From Pyrinomonadaceae bacterium (GTDB lineage: Bacteria; Acidobacteriota; Blastocatellia; Pyrinomonadales; Pyrinomonadaceae): a DNA stretch of 64,000 nucleotides. Below, in pieces: positions 50,272-58,572 of this stretch (the first letter of the stretch is position 1; every line of letters begins with the position of its first letter). A program made the position numbers and the translations under genes. The notes below the pieces were generated by a model. It made no database searches. It saw nothing but the letters and a program-made list of their open reading frames with translations, and was not told the DNA's origin. The DNA is taken from contig DASUNM010000015.1 of NCBI GenBank assembly GCA_036277115.1, positions 172,451-236,450 on the forward strand, read 5' to 3'.

Positions 50272-50582
50272 GATTGACCTCTCTTGAAGCTTGGTTGGAA
50301 TTACCACGGTCGAGCGAGCCGAATAACTCGGATGTGGCACACTCCAACGCTGACCGTCAATTGCGAATCAACGGAACGGTAAAAGTTGATTGAACTAGTT
50401 ACTTGTCGTGAAGGCTGACTCGGCGAGAGTGCGACTCTGCAGGCTCGGGGCTTCAGCCTCGCTTACGAATGGCGCGCACGATAGTGCGAGCGTTGGCAAA
50501 AGTCAACAAGATTATTTACTAGAGCGAGAAGTCTTGTGCTCAGGCAGAGATAAGAGCTTCGCACAGAGTATGCAGTGGCAAC

Positions 50583-51281
50583 TTACAGGCCTCGGCACAT
50601 CCGCAGTTTCTTCGGATCGGCGGCAGGCTTGGCGGTCAGCTTTACGTCGTCGTAGTTCCAGTCTTTGCGCTGCCAGGTCGAACCGTCTTCGAACTCGACG
50701 CGATTGACGATGACCGCCTCGTCAAAGGCCGGTTCAGATTTCTTACTCAACGACTTCACGCTCACGACCGAACTGGGCGCCGCGAGTGTGAAAATCTCGA
50801 GGTCTCGCGTCTTGGACGGCTTAAGCTTTGCCAGACAAACGAACTGCCGGCGCGAAAGGATCGTGGGATTGCCTTTCTCGCGGAACTGATACTCCCAGAA
50901 CAGTACCGCGACAGGCTTCGCGCTGTTGTTCTGGACTTTTGTCTGATAAGTGAAACCGTCAGTCTGTGGTTTGGTTTCGCGGGCCGCCGCGGTTATTCGG
51001 TCCAGCTCAGCACTGCGGCCATCTATCGTATCCCCATTCGGATCGCGCACGCCGGCAGGATCGTTAATCCGTGCATTCCGCTGAAAATTCTTGTTCTGCG
51101 GAATCATTGCGGGCTGCGGACTGTTTCGACTTGAGTTCTCAACCAATTCCATCGCGCGCCGGTCCTTCGACCACTTGTAACTGAGAACCGCGATCGGAGT
51201 CTCATCCGCCGAAACGTCCTGGGCTAACGCCGGCGTCGCCAACAACAATAGAGGCAAAACGGGCAACAGCAGCCTGAGCAT
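50583..51281 (-). CDS. Exported protein of unknown function
   Basis: The start is set at the ATG at 51281 ('MLRLLLPVLPLLLLATPALAQ' signal); the open frame to 51359 runs through a tRNA fragment. 232 residues. The mature part has no repeats; 'VQNNSAKPVAVLFWEYQFREKG' and 'RQFVCLAKLKPSKTRDLEIF' suggest a beta-sandwich with a few conserved aromatic residues. I do not recognise the family. The gene lies beside the tRNA-Gly fragment, on the chromosomal side of the scar; its promoter region would have been close to the integration site. Periplasmic. Confidence 0.68.
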   Translation of the reverse strand: MLRLLLPVLPLLLLATPALAQDVSADETPIAVLSYKWSKDRRAMELVENSSRNSPQPAMIPQNKNFQRNARINDPAGVRDPNGDTIDGRSAELDRITAAARETKPQTDGFTYQTKVQNNSAKPVAVLFWEYQFREKGNPTILSRRQFVCLAKLKPSKTRDLEIFTLAAPSSVVSVKSLSKKSEPAFDEAVIVNRVEFEDGSTWQRKDWNYDDVKLTAKPAADPKKLRMCRGL

Positions 51282-51303
51282 GAGTTTGGTGTTTCGGGCA
51301 AAA

Positions 51304-51349
51304 TTGGAGCGGGTGACGAGGCTCGAACTCGCAACTTTCAGCTTGGGAA
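51304..51349 (-). repeat. att-like 3' fragment of tRNA-Gly (left boundary)
   Basis: 46 bp identical to 52918-52963 of the intact tRNA, then diverging abruptly at 51350. It spans the anticodon loop (GGGAA), the crossover point favoured by integrases. Confidence 0.8.
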
Positions 51350-51443
51350 TCAAAGTCACCGCTCCTTTATTTGCACAACTTACAAAATGACTCAGGAAAA
51401 ATCAACGTGCATGCAACGCATACCGTGCCTGATTTGCGTCCAG

Positions 51444-51473
51444 CTGGGGGACGTTTTGGGGGACGCTGTTTTT
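51444..51473. repeat. GGGGGACG direct repeat, left end of element
   Basis: GGGGGACGTTTTGGGGGACG here resembles GCGGGACGGTTTGCGGGACG at 52845-52864 near the other end of the element. Possible recombinase arm sites, by position. Confidence 0.4.
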
Positions 51474-51859
51474 CTTCATAGCTGCGCGATTTGGGCGGGG
51501 TGGCCTGCTTCCGTTTGGCCCAGCTCTTCACCAAGTCCACGCGCCAAGTTGTGCGGCAGATCTCCGGCGAGAATCGGGACTCGGACGCTCACAACCAAAA
51601 AAGCTTGCAGCTACGGCGATTTTTCTCCAGTTCTTACGTTTCTATATGCAACATTATGCAGTACCGATACTGTTATAGGAACTGCGGTCACAATACGGTC
51701 GCAAGTTTAAAAGGAGGTGTCCAAGTCCTTGGCGGAGACTCGTAACTCAACGTTGCGGGTCTTTCTTGTAATGCGCATACGCGCGTGCGGTCGTATCGCT
51801 TCTTATTGGGTCTTCTTTAATGTGAGCGTAGCGTAATAAGTGGCCCCGACTATGCGAGC

Positions 51860-52252
51860 TCACCATGTATTGTAAGGAATTCCAGCAAGAGATTTTTGCG
51901 TTGAGCGGCTATGAACGTCGATGACTCCGCGCTTGCCTTTCAGGATACTAGGATCTTCGCCAATTATCGGTTCCCAGTCACTCTGCCCGGTCATTGGATC
52001 TATGAAGCGCGGTACTTTCCAGTTATAGAGATCTTCAAGCGATTGCGGAAGTTCCTGCTTTTCGGTCGCGTATAGGCGAATCCCATAACGAATAGTTTTT
52101 AGACGGTCGCGCAAGACGCTTTCGTCTCCCTGTTTATTAGCCTTCTGCCAACCTCTTATAGCCGAGCAAGATACCAATGACAGAGCAACGATCGTCACGA
52201 TAATCAGCGAAGGGATCGCACCGATCGCTATCGATTTATTCTTCTTAATCAT
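51860..52252 (-). CDS. GspG/pseudopilin-like lipoprotein
   Basis: The ATG at 52252 (GGAGG upstream) gives 130 residues. An N-terminal hydrophobic helix ('SLIIVTIVALSLVSCSA') ends in a lipobox-like Cys instead of the usual FTLIE pilin motif. The mature part has the GspG pattern: 'ESVLRDRLKTIRYGIRLYATEKQELPQSLEDLYNW', 'FIDPMTGQSDWEPI' and the C-terminal 'GVIDVHSRSTQKSLAGIPYNTW'. It may be a pilin-like protein that lost its processing site, or a lipoprotein built on that fold. It lies 42 nt after the EF-hand-type gene and inside the putative element. Confidence 0.66.
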   Translation of the reverse strand: MIKKNKSIAIGAIPSLIIVTIVALSLVSCSAIRGWQKANKQGDESVLRDRLKTIRYGIRLYATEKQELPQSLEDLYNWKVPRFIDPMTGQSDWEPIIGEDPSILKGKRGVIDVHSRSTQKSLAGIPYNTW

Positions 52253-52294
52253 ACGGCACGCCTCCGAAAGAAAGTCGCGTCCGCGCTTGGGCAC

Positions 52295-52783
52295 TTAATA
52301 CGTGAGGAATACGTCCCACGCCCAACGCCCGAGCTGTGCGCCATGAGCGTCCTTTACCTTTGCCCTAAAGCGAAAACGATTGCCGTATTCGTCCTTTCGT
52401 TTTGAGGTTTTAAAGTCAAGCTCTAAAACGCTTAAACCTAACTCATTCAAACGATGTAACTCAGTTTGCGCGGAAACACCGTTATGGTCAACATCTTGCC
52501 ACAACCAAAGCGAAGAGAATATGGCATCTGCTGTGTCAATCTTCCCGTCGGCGTTTCCACCTCTGTCAGTTTTGTCGAATTCAGCGAGGGCAAGAAACCC
52601 ATTTCGATCGCCAGGAGGCGCTTCAGGTTGAGAGGTGAAATTGCCGAACAGCTCAGTGCCATTATCAATCATTCCGTTACCGTACCTGTCGATAGGAAGC
52701 CAGCCGAAGCGATCCTTTGACGACCGCCAGGCGCGTAAATAACGGCTCATATCTTTCGTCAGACTACATGGTACCTTCTCCAA
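52295..52783 (-). pseudogene. Truncated EF-hand/calcium-binding-type secreted protein
   Basis: The last ~130 residues hold 'IDRYGNGMIDNGTELFGNF', 'GFLALAEFDKTDRGGNADGKIDTADAIFSSLWLWQDVDHNGVS' and 'GLSVLELDFKTSKRKDEYGNRF', two or three Ca-loop-like DxDxNG segments with the C-terminal arrangement of large secreted proteins in this group. The N-terminus is a weak TTG start (52783) with no signal peptide, so the normally long upstream part seems to be lost. The 5' end lies only ~135 nt from the tRNA att boundary, so truncation by the integration or its decay is likely. If expressed, the fragment would be cytosolic. Confidence 0.55.
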
Positions 52784-52841
52784 CGTTCTTAAGATCCGTT
52801 GCGAGTGTCATCTCTGGAGACTGACACTCAAGCCAACAGGA

Positions 52842-52867
52842 TTTGCGGGACGGTTTGCGGGACGTTT
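52842..52867. repeat. GCGGGACG direct repeat, right end of element
   Basis: TTTGCGGGACGGTTTGCGGG and the following ACGTTT match the left-end motif at 51444-51473 in the same orientation. An 8-bp hairpin (52803-52810 with 52822-52829) lies next to it. Confidence 0.4.
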
Positions 52868-52918
52868 CTAAAGTTCCTCTAACTTTTGAAACTTGAGTTT
52901 AAGAATCACTAAGGAATT

Positions 52919-52993
52919 TGGAGCGGGTGACGAGGCTCGAACTCGCAACTTTCAGCTTGGGAAGCTGACACTCTACCATTGAGTTACACCCGC
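52919..52993 (-). tRNA. tRNA-Gly (anticodon CCC), CCA encoded
   Basis: Read on the minus strand from 52993: acceptor GCGGGTG pairs with CACCCGC at 52929-52923, D-arm ACTC...GAGT with GGTA loop, anticodon stem TCAGC/GCTGA, 7-nt loop TTCCCAA giving anticodon CCC, T-arm GCGAG-TTCGAGC-CTCGT. The discriminator T and CCA are at 52922-52919. All helices pair, so it is intact. Confidence 0.92.
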
Positions 52994-53092
52994 AAGAGCC
53001 AGGAAGACGGAGAAAGGATGAAGGATGATGTTCCTTCTGTCAATTGTCAGGACGCCGTGATGAGAGCGTTCGCGGGGCCGAGAAAAACGGAG

Positions 53093-53638
53093 CTAAGCTG
53101 ACATTTTGGATTCGTGTTTCTGGGCCGCCACGATCATCTCGCACACTTCGCGGACGGCGCCTTTTCCACCCGCGGCCGTTGTGACGAAATGCGCGATCTG
53201 TTTGGCTTCGTCAGCCGCGTCGGCGACCGCCACGGCCAGACCAACTCGCGTCATGACTTCGATATCTCCCACGTCATCGCCGATGTAGCCGCATTCCCCG
53301 GGTGAAACCCCGGCTTCCCGCAGCACTTCTTCAAGCACTCGGACTTTGTCGTCAACGCCCTGGTGCAGAAAGCTCATGTTGAGTTCGCCCGCGCGCCTTT
53401 CCGTGGCTGCTGAGGCGCGACCTGAGATAATTCCTGTGCGGACTCCCGCGCGATGAAGGAGGACAATTCCCTGCCCGTCACGAACGTGAAAGGCCTTCTG
53501 CTCTTCACCATCCGCCGTTAGCCAAATTCGGCCGTCGGTCAACACTCCGTCACAGTCCATCAAGAGTAACTTGAGGCGCTTGGCACGACGAGCCAAGTCC
53601 TCAGTTTCGAGTTTTGAGTTTCGAGTTTCGAGTTCCAA
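53093..53638 (-). CDS. kdsC: 3-deoxy-D-manno-octulosonate-8-phosphate phosphatase
   Basis: A HAD-superfamily C0-type phosphatase of about 167-181 residues with motif I 'LLLMDCDGVLTDG' (the nucleophile Asp), motif II 'TGIISGRAS' and motif III 'GYIGDDVGDIEVM', the KdsC pattern. It dephosphorylates Kdo-8-phosphate in lipopolysaccharide biosynthesis. Start: TTG 53638 or TTG 53596. The first 14 residues ('LETRNSKLETED') are encoded by a repeat of the GAAACTCGAAAC family, so the shorter start may be the ancestral one, although its ribosome site is too close. It lies close to the kdsA gene two genes upstream; the gene between is a pseudopeptidase. Confidence 0.86.
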   Translation of the reverse strand: MELETRNSKLETEDLARRAKRLKLLLMDCDGVLTDGRIWLTADGEEQKAFHVRDGQGIVLLHRAGVRTGIISGRASAATERRAGELNMSFLHQGVDDKVRVLEEVLREAGVSPGECGYIGDDVGDIEVMTRVGLAVAVADAADEAKQIAHFVTTAAGGKGAVREVCEMIVAAQKHESKMSA

Positions 53639-53712
53639 GTTTCAAATTCGAAGCTTCAAGCTCTAACGTTTCACGTTTCAACTCGAAACGCGAAACTCGA
53701 AACTCGAAACTT
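53602..53712. repeat. GAAACTCGAAAC short-unit repeat region
   Basis: Alternating GAGTTTCGAGTTTCGAG and inverted AACTCGAAACGCGAAACTCG units with irregular spacers fill the gap and invade the 5' end of kdsC. There are no constant spacers, so it is not a CRISPR. Confidence 0.72.
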
Positions 53713-53716
53713 ATTT

Positions 53717-56008
53717 CTATCTCACTTCAAACAATTCGATCGCGTTCAGCTTCCAGCCATTCCCCAGACGCGCCAAAATCAGCACCGCGGTGCCCGAGTG
53801 CTCTACGCCGAGTTGTTTTGTCTGCATTGAGACCTCAACGGCCACCTGGTTTGCGTCGAGCTGCTCTGTCCGCAGCACGCGAGTCTGCCAAATTTCGGGT
53901 TGAGTACCGACCGCTCCCCGCACGAATCTCAACAGTTCACCCGGCACCATCAGCGGCGTAATCTCCGCCTGCCGGCCAGTGCGCAGCGCCGTGTCCATTT
54001 GCGCAACGAAAGCCTTCGCGGCTTCATCGATTGGCGGCGCTCCGCCCGCCGCCTCCGCGCGAATACGAGCGGCCCGCGCATTCAGGCTGGAAGCATACTC
54101 AGCGTCGGCCCGCACCGCGTCGGTGAAAAGCCGCGCAGCGTCCTTCGCCTGACCGCGGCGCAAGGCAATTTCGCCGAGGCCAATTGCGGACCAGGCCAGG
54201 GCCGCTGGTGTCGGTAAACGCTCTTCGCTCAAACGCCGCAACTCGCGTTCAGCATCGTCAATCCTGGCTTGCGCCAGCAGCGCCCGGGCGAAAAGGACGC
54301 GCGCCTCCTGCATTTCTGGCGCCGCGATCAAAAGTTGCCGCGCCAGCGCCTCAGCTTTGGCGTACTCCTGCGTACCGAACAATCGCATCGCCTCGCCGAT
54401 TGAAACAGCAGCTTCCACCGGTCGCGGCGCCACATCATTCGTATAGTCGAGCTGCGGATAAAATTTTTCCGGATCAATCTCGACACGCGTGAGCGGCGCG
54501 GCGCTCTGAAAACTTACTTGTCCAAAATCCTGAGCGGGAATGGTCGCTTCTGCCGTCACGCGCTGCCCATTGTTGGTGACCGCGGCGACCGTAACTTTCA
54601 CCGGAAACGAACCGACGTTTCGCACGGCGGCCAGCCACTGTCCCGCTTCTTGTCGCGGTACGCCCACCAACAAATCCATATCGGTCGGCTGATCGAGTTC
54701 CTGATCGAGAATAGTTTTGAGCGCCGCACCTCCACGTTCATTGAGAACGCCGCGGAGCCGCGCGAGTGTCAATCCGTCTGTTTCGGTCTTGCCCGACGCC
54801 AACAGCTCGCGCACCGCCGCGATGAACGGCTCGCGCCCAACGAGGTGGTGGGCCAGCCGCCACATCATCGCGCCTTTGTTGCCAACGGAATTGAAGTAAG
54901 TCGGGTCGAGCGGCGTCGTGCGCGACAGCGGCGCGTCACGCTTGGCGATTGCCGCATACGAAAGCCGTTGGCGTGCGCGCTCTTCGGCGGCAGCTTCCGC
55001 GCCGAATTCTTTTTCGAGAAACTGGTTAGCGAAGAATCGCACCAGGCCTTCTCGGACAACGCCGTGGCCTTCTCCACGAACTGCGGTGCTCGCACCAATC
55101 CAGATTCGCGCGACCCCTTCGGCCACGGCCAGGGCGGTCGTCGAATCGATTTTCTTTCGGCGCAGTGAGCCTTCGCTGAGGAGAATTGTGCCGGCGTCGT
55201 CGAATCCAGCGCCGCGCTTCACGGCCACCAGGCGAATCGGCACATCCGGAGCCGCGCCCAGCATCCCGGCGTAGAACTCACGCGCGGTCGCCGCCAGTCG
55301 CATCAGGTTGTCGGATTGTTTGCGCTCATCGTCGCCCGCGCCTTTTGGCACGAACGTGGTGATGCCTTTCGCGTTCGCGGATCCTTCAACTCGATCCCAA
55401 TTCCCAGTCGTGAAGAATGGTAGAGCGTTAAGCGTCTGCTCGAATACGCCCGCGCTCTTCTCCACGCCGGACGTGATTGCCGTTGAGCCATTCACGGTCA
55501 AGCGAAACGGCGCGTAATCCTGACCGCGCACCGCGAACGCAGTGTTAGGCGCCGGATACCACATCGAGGACGGGAGGAACTGTGTCGCAACAGGCGAGAT
55601 CGCCGCGGGACCTGCATTCTCTTCGACCGGCAATCGATAATCGACCGTCGCGACAACGCTTTCATTCGCCGCGACGGTGCTCGGCAAAGTGATAATGACG
55701 CGTTGACCTCCACCGCGTGGTTCGGGTTGCGAACGATAGACGGCGGTGGCGGCGCCGATCGTAATACTCTTTATTTCAGCTTTCGAGTTTATGCGCAGCG
55801 TCAGCGTAGTACCCGAGCCGCGACCGATGTTTCGCACAGTCAGCACGGCGCGAGCATTCAGCGCGCGCTCACTGCCAAAATTCGCGACGTTAATATCGAA
55901 GTTTGTGACTTGCCAGGCGGCGCGCGCTTCTTCCTGCGCCGCGCCGCCCGAAACGCAAAACACAATCAGAAGAAGCGAAAGAAGGAATTTGCAATTTCCA
56001 ATTTTCAT
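53717..56008 (-). CDS. Exported M1-peptidase-like pseudoenzyme with TPR repeats
   Basis: The start is set at the ATG at 56008 (signal 'FLLSLLLIVFCVSGGAAQ'); a longer frame overlaps kdsA by 26 nt. 763 residues. N-terminal beta domain (~30-185, 'FDINVANFGSERALNARAVLTVRNIGRG'), then an M1 aminopeptidase-like catalytic region. The position of HExxH is occupied by 'AEGVARIWIG' (~289-298), with 'VVREGLVRFFANQFLEKEFG' after it, so both His are missing and it cannot be an active zinc peptidase. Residues ~540-660 contain TPR-like repeats ('AKAEALARQLLIAAPEMQEARVLFARALL'). The C-terminal ~100 residues are NTF2/DUF4440-like. Probably a periplasmic scaffold or binding protein between the Kdo genes. Confidence 0.76.
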   Translation of the reverse strand: MKIGNCKFLLSLLLIVFCVSGGAAQEEARAAWQVTNFDINVANFGSERALNARAVLTVRNIGRGSGTTLTLRINSKAEIKSITIGAATAVYRSQPEPRGGGQRVIITLPSTVAANESVVATVDYRLPVEENAGPAAISPVATQFLPSSMWYPAPNTAFAVRGQDYAPFRLTVNGSTAITSGVEKSAGVFEQTLNALPFFTTGNWDRVEGSANAKGITTFVPKGAGDDERKQSDNLMRLAATAREFYAGMLGAAPDVPIRLVAVKRGAGFDDAGTILLSEGSLRRKKIDSTTALAVAEGVARIWIGASTAVRGEGHGVVREGLVRFFANQFLEKEFGAEAAAEERARQRLSYAAIAKRDAPLSRTTPLDPTYFNSVGNKGAMMWRLAHHLVGREPFIAAVRELLASGKTETDGLTLARLRGVLNERGGAALKTILDQELDQPTDMDLLVGVPRQEAGQWLAAVRNVGSFPVKVTVAAVTNNGQRVTAEATIPAQDFGQVSFQSAAPLTRVEIDPEKFYPQLDYTNDVAPRPVEAAVSIGEAMRLFGTQEYAKAEALARQLLIAAPEMQEARVLFARALLAQARIDDAERELRRLSEERLPTPAALAWSAIGLGEIALRRGQAKDAARLFTDAVRADAEYASSLNARAARIRAEAAGGAPPIDEAAKAFVAQMDTALRTGRQAEITPLMVPGELLRFVRGAVGTQPEIWQTRVLRTEQLDANQVAVEVSMQTKQLGVEHSGTAVLILARLGNGWKLNAIELFEVR

Positions 56009-56018
56009 TTTCAATTTT

Positions 56019-56852
56019 TCAATTCGAACCGCGCACCAGCGCATGAATGTCTCTCAAGCTTTCGAGCAACGGGCCCATTCTTTCCAGCGGCAGCATGTTT
56101 GGGCCGTCTGAGGGCGCGCGTTCCGGCGCATCATGAACTTCCATGAACACGGCATCTACGCCGCAAGCCACTCCGGCACGGGCGAGCGGTTCGATGTACT
56201 GCGACAAGCCGCCGGTTGCATGACCCAGCCCACCCGGCAATTGCAGCGAATGGGTCACGTCGAAAACAACGGGAACTCCGAACTCACTCATGATCGGAAA
56301 CGAACGCATATCGACGACGAGATTGTTATAGCCAAAACTGACGCCCCGCTCAGTCAGCATCACGCGATCGCTGCCTGCTGAGCGTGCTTTCTCAACAATG
56401 TTTCGCGCATCCTCGGGGGCCAGAAATTGGCCTTTCTTAATGTTGACGGCGCGGCCTGACTTTGCGGCCGCGACAATAAGATCGGTTTGCCGGCAAAGAA
56501 ACGCGGGAATCTGAAGCACATCGACGACCTCGGCCGTAGCTTCGATCTGCGCAATGTCGTGAACATCGGTCAGGACGGGCACACCGAGTTCTTGCTTAAT
56601 CGCGGCGAGGATCTCCAGGCCGTCTTTCATGCCAATCCCGCGAAAGCTTTTGACCGACGACCGGTTCGCCTTGTCGAACGAAGACTTGAACACGAAATCC
56701 AGACCAGCGTTGCGCGCACGTTGCTGACACTCGCGGGCCATCATCAGCGCGTGCTCTGCAGATTCAATGACGCATGGTCCGGCGATTACGGCGAGCCGTC
56801 CGTCACCGAACGTGGCTGTGCCAACTTGAATGGGTTTTTTCGCGATAGTCAT
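56019..56852 (-). CDS. kdsA: 3-deoxy-8-phosphooctulonate synthase
   Basis: A 277-residue TIM-barrel enzyme of the DAHP/KDO8P synthase family. '[10 protein letters not shown]' near residue 25 (PEP site), '[18 protein letters not shown]' near residue 55, 'VLTDVHD' near residue 95, '[16 protein letters not shown]' near residue 120, '[21 protein letters not shown]' near residue 175 and '[12 protein letters not shown]' near residue 202 are all characteristic. It condenses arabinose-5-phosphate with PEP to give Kdo-8-phosphate, the first Kdo step of LPS synthesis. 'ANRSS' (KANRS motif) identifies it as KdsA rather than DAHP synthase. The metal-ligand Cys is retained ('GPCVIE'/'FLCRQ'). The downstream genes are the pseudopeptidase and kdsC. 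Confidence 0.95.
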   Translation of the reverse strand: MTIAKKPIQVGTATFGDGRLAVIAGPCVIESAEHALMMARECQQRARNAGLDFVFKSSFDKANRSSVKSFRGIGMKDGLEILAAIKQELGVPVLTDVHDIAQIEATAEVVDVLQIPAFLCRQTDLIVAAAKSGRAVNIKKGQFLAPEDARNIVEKARSAGSDRVMLTERGVSFGYNNLVVDMRSFPIMSEFGVPVVFDVTHSLQLPGGLGHATGGLSQYIEPLARAGVACGVDAVFMEVHDAPERAPSDGPNMLPLERMGPLLESLRDIHALVRGSN

Positions 56853-56932
56853 CGGAAGCTAAATGGAGGTAGCAATATAATATGGAAAGATTGAGCTTGC
56901 GAAACGGTGGGTTGCAGGACCCAGGCCCCGGA

Positions 56933-56991
56933 CTGCAGCGCAAGCGCCTCGCTTGCTATGTATAAACGCAACCGAGACGGTTGCGCTCCAG
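56933..56991. repeat. 24-bp inverted repeat between kdsA and kinase genes
   Basis: Arms 56933-56956 and 56968-56991 pair at about 20 of 24 positions (CTGCAGCGCAAGCGCC... with ...GACGGTTGCGCTCCAG) around an 11-nt loop; a dispersed palindrome that may end transcription of the kinase gene's neighbours. Confidence 0.65.
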
Positions 56992-57004
56992 TCGAAACCA
57001 CAAA

Positions 57005-58489
57005 TTATCGAAAGATCCCTTTCACTTTATCCCAAACCTTTTTCGCTCTTGAAGGCTCTTTCTGGCGTTTCTTTGGCTTTGGTCTTGGCGATGGCGCGGG
57101 GCTGGGCGATGGTGTTACTTCCGGAGTCGGTGTTGGTGTTGGTGAAGCGGCCGCTGTTGGATTAGCACTGGCTCCCGCAAAATTTTCGCCGCGCCACCAC
57201 CTTCCCCCGACTACGACGGACGCCAGAAGCGCAATAACTACGACGAGCGCCGCAACAATGAAGACGCGGTTTCTTCTATTTGAGTCAGCCAGGCCGATGT
57301 TCAGTCGAGAGATCTCGCGTCGTAACGGCGGGCGGGTATCGGATTCGCTGATCCTGGTGGAGTCATCGGCGACGGTTGCGATCGCCCCGCCTGACGATTG
57401 CGCTTCTCGCAAAGTCCCGATATCGATCACCAGCCGCCCCGACGGACTCGCTTGTCCGGCATCTCGTAGTGTTTCGATTGCCGGCATGGCGGCGGCGCTC
57501 GTCGCATGTTCCAGACCAAGCTCCTGGCCCGCCGCAAAGATTGCCCGCCGTAACTCGTTCGCATCTGGATAGCGTTCGCCCGGATGTTTTGCCAGGGCTT
57601 TGTGAGCAATTGCCGCAAGCTGCTCCGGCACGTCCGGCACGATCTCGCGCAAAGGGCGCGGCGTATGACTAACGTGGCGCAGCGCGATCGCCAGAGGCGT
57701 CTCAGCATTGAACGGCACGACGCCTGAGAGCATCTCGTAAAGAATTATTCCCAGGCTGTAGACATCCGACGCGGGCGTGACACCGCCGCTGCCGGAGCAT
57801 TGCTCGGGCGACATGTACCGCGGTGTGCCGATGATGGCCCCGACCTGCGTCAACGTTTGATAGTCGTCGTCAGCCTGCTCTTCGACGGCGAACTTGGCGA
57901 CGCCGAAATCCAACACCTTCACGACGGCCGGCGTGTTCGCGCGTTGCTCGATGAAAATGTTTGCCGGTTTGAGATCGCGATGAATCAATCCAACATCGTG
58001 GGCGGCGCTCACTGCGGCGCATGTCTGCAGCATGATCGAAACGACGCGGGCGATATCAAGCGGCGCCTCGCGCGCGAGCAGGTCGCGCAGCGTTTGACCT
58101 TCCAGCAACTCCATCACGATGTAGAGATAGCCGTCGGCGGTCGCGCCAAAATCTGTGACACTGACGGCGTTCGGATGATGCATTCGTCCGGCGGCGCGCG
58201 CTTCGCGGCGGAAACGCTGCTTTGCGGTGCTGTCCCCGACGAATCGCTGACTGAGGACTTTGATGGCGACCGGGCGATCGATTAACAGGTGAGTGGCGCG
58301 ATACACGGTACCCATCCCGCCGCCGCCCAGCCGCTCGTCCAGGCGATACTTCCCTTCAAACACCCGGCGCAGCAGCGGATCGATGATCAAGTCCGCGACC
58401 GTCTCGTCGGCGTGCAGCGGTGTCAGGTCTAACGGACAGACGTGCACGTCATCCGGATATTGTTTGCTACACCTTGGACACTTGAGCAT
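57005..58489 (-). CDS. Transmembrane Ser/Thr protein kinase with N-terminal zinc ribbon
   Basis: A 494-residue Pkn-type kinase. The N-terminus 'MLKCPRCSKQYPDDVHVCPLDL' has paired Cys (C-x2-C...C), a zinc-ribbon tag. Kinase domain ~42-305: 'LGGGGMGTVYRA' P-loop, 'VAIKVLS' (the Lys), 'YIVMELLEGQTL', 'HRDLKPANIFIE' catalytic loop, 'VLDFGVAKF' (DFG), 'GTPRYMSPEQCSG'. All catalytic residues are present, so it is active. A membrane helix at ~410-432 ('VFIVAALVVVIALLASVVV') is followed by a Pro/Thr-rich and Lys-rich extracytoplasmic tail with no PASTA repeat. It probably senses envelope signals and phosphorylates cytosolic regulators; substrates are unknown. Confidence 0.9.
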   Translation of the reverse strand: MLKCPRCSKQYPDDVHVCPLDLTPLHADETVADLIIDPLLRRVFEGKYRLDERLGGGGMGTVYRATHLLIDRPVAIKVLSQRFVGDSTAKQRFRREARAAGRMHHPNAVSVTDFGATADGYLYIVMELLEGQTLRDLLAREAPLDIARVVSIMLQTCAAVSAAHDVGLIHRDLKPANIFIEQRANTPAVVKVLDFGVAKFAVEEQADDDYQTLTQVGAIIGTPRYMSPEQCSGSGGVTPASDVYSLGIILYEMLSGVVPFNAETPLAIALRHVSHTPRPLREIVPDVPEQLAAIAHKALAKHPGERYPDANELRRAIFAAGQELGLEHATSAAAMPAIETLRDAGQASPSGRLVIDIGTLREAQSSGGAIATVADDSTRISESDTRPPLRREISRLNIGLADSNRRNRVFIVAALVVVIALLASVVVGGRWWRGENFAGASANPTAAASPTPTPTPEVTPSPSPAPSPRPKPKKRQKEPSRAKKVWDKVKGIFR

Positions 58490-58572
58490 AGAAAGGATGG
58501 AGAGCGATTGATTATCGCCCAGACCAACCGCTGAGCGTTAACGGAGGTAAAGAATGGGGACTGGCTTCTACT

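Larger units (their letters stand above)
51282..51859. other. Gap holding tRNA-Gly 3' fragment and element end; no supported gene
   Basis: Apart from the tRNA fragment (51304-51349) and a GGGGGACG repeat (51444-51473), there is a 107-codon plus-strand frame (51387-51710) with no domain, no signal and Cys/Ser-rich composition. I do not call it a gene. The DNA is more AT-rich than its surroundings. Confidence 0.55.
51304..52963. mobile_element. Small integrated element or scar bounded by 46-bp tRNA-Gly direct repeat
   Basis: A 46-bp exact direct repeat (51304-51349 and 52918-52963) covers the acceptor 3' end with CCA, T-arm, variable loop, 3' anticodon stem and anticodon loop of tRNA-Gly. The right copy is part of the intact tRNA; the left is the displaced end. 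This is the signature of site-specific tyrosine-recombinase insertion. The roughly 1.6 kb between holds a truncated EF-hand-type gene and a GspG-like lipoprotein gene. There is no integrase, so it is a remnant or non-autonomous element. Confidence 0.68.

Noticed and set aside
51387..51710. 107-codon frame in the element
   Set aside because: Cys/Ser/Thr-rich composition, no domain or ribosome site; part of it is the GGGGGACG repeat.
53602..53712. Possible CRISPR array from repeated GAAACTCG units
   Set aside because: Units are too short and irregular, partly inverted, and there are no spacers of constant length or cas genes.
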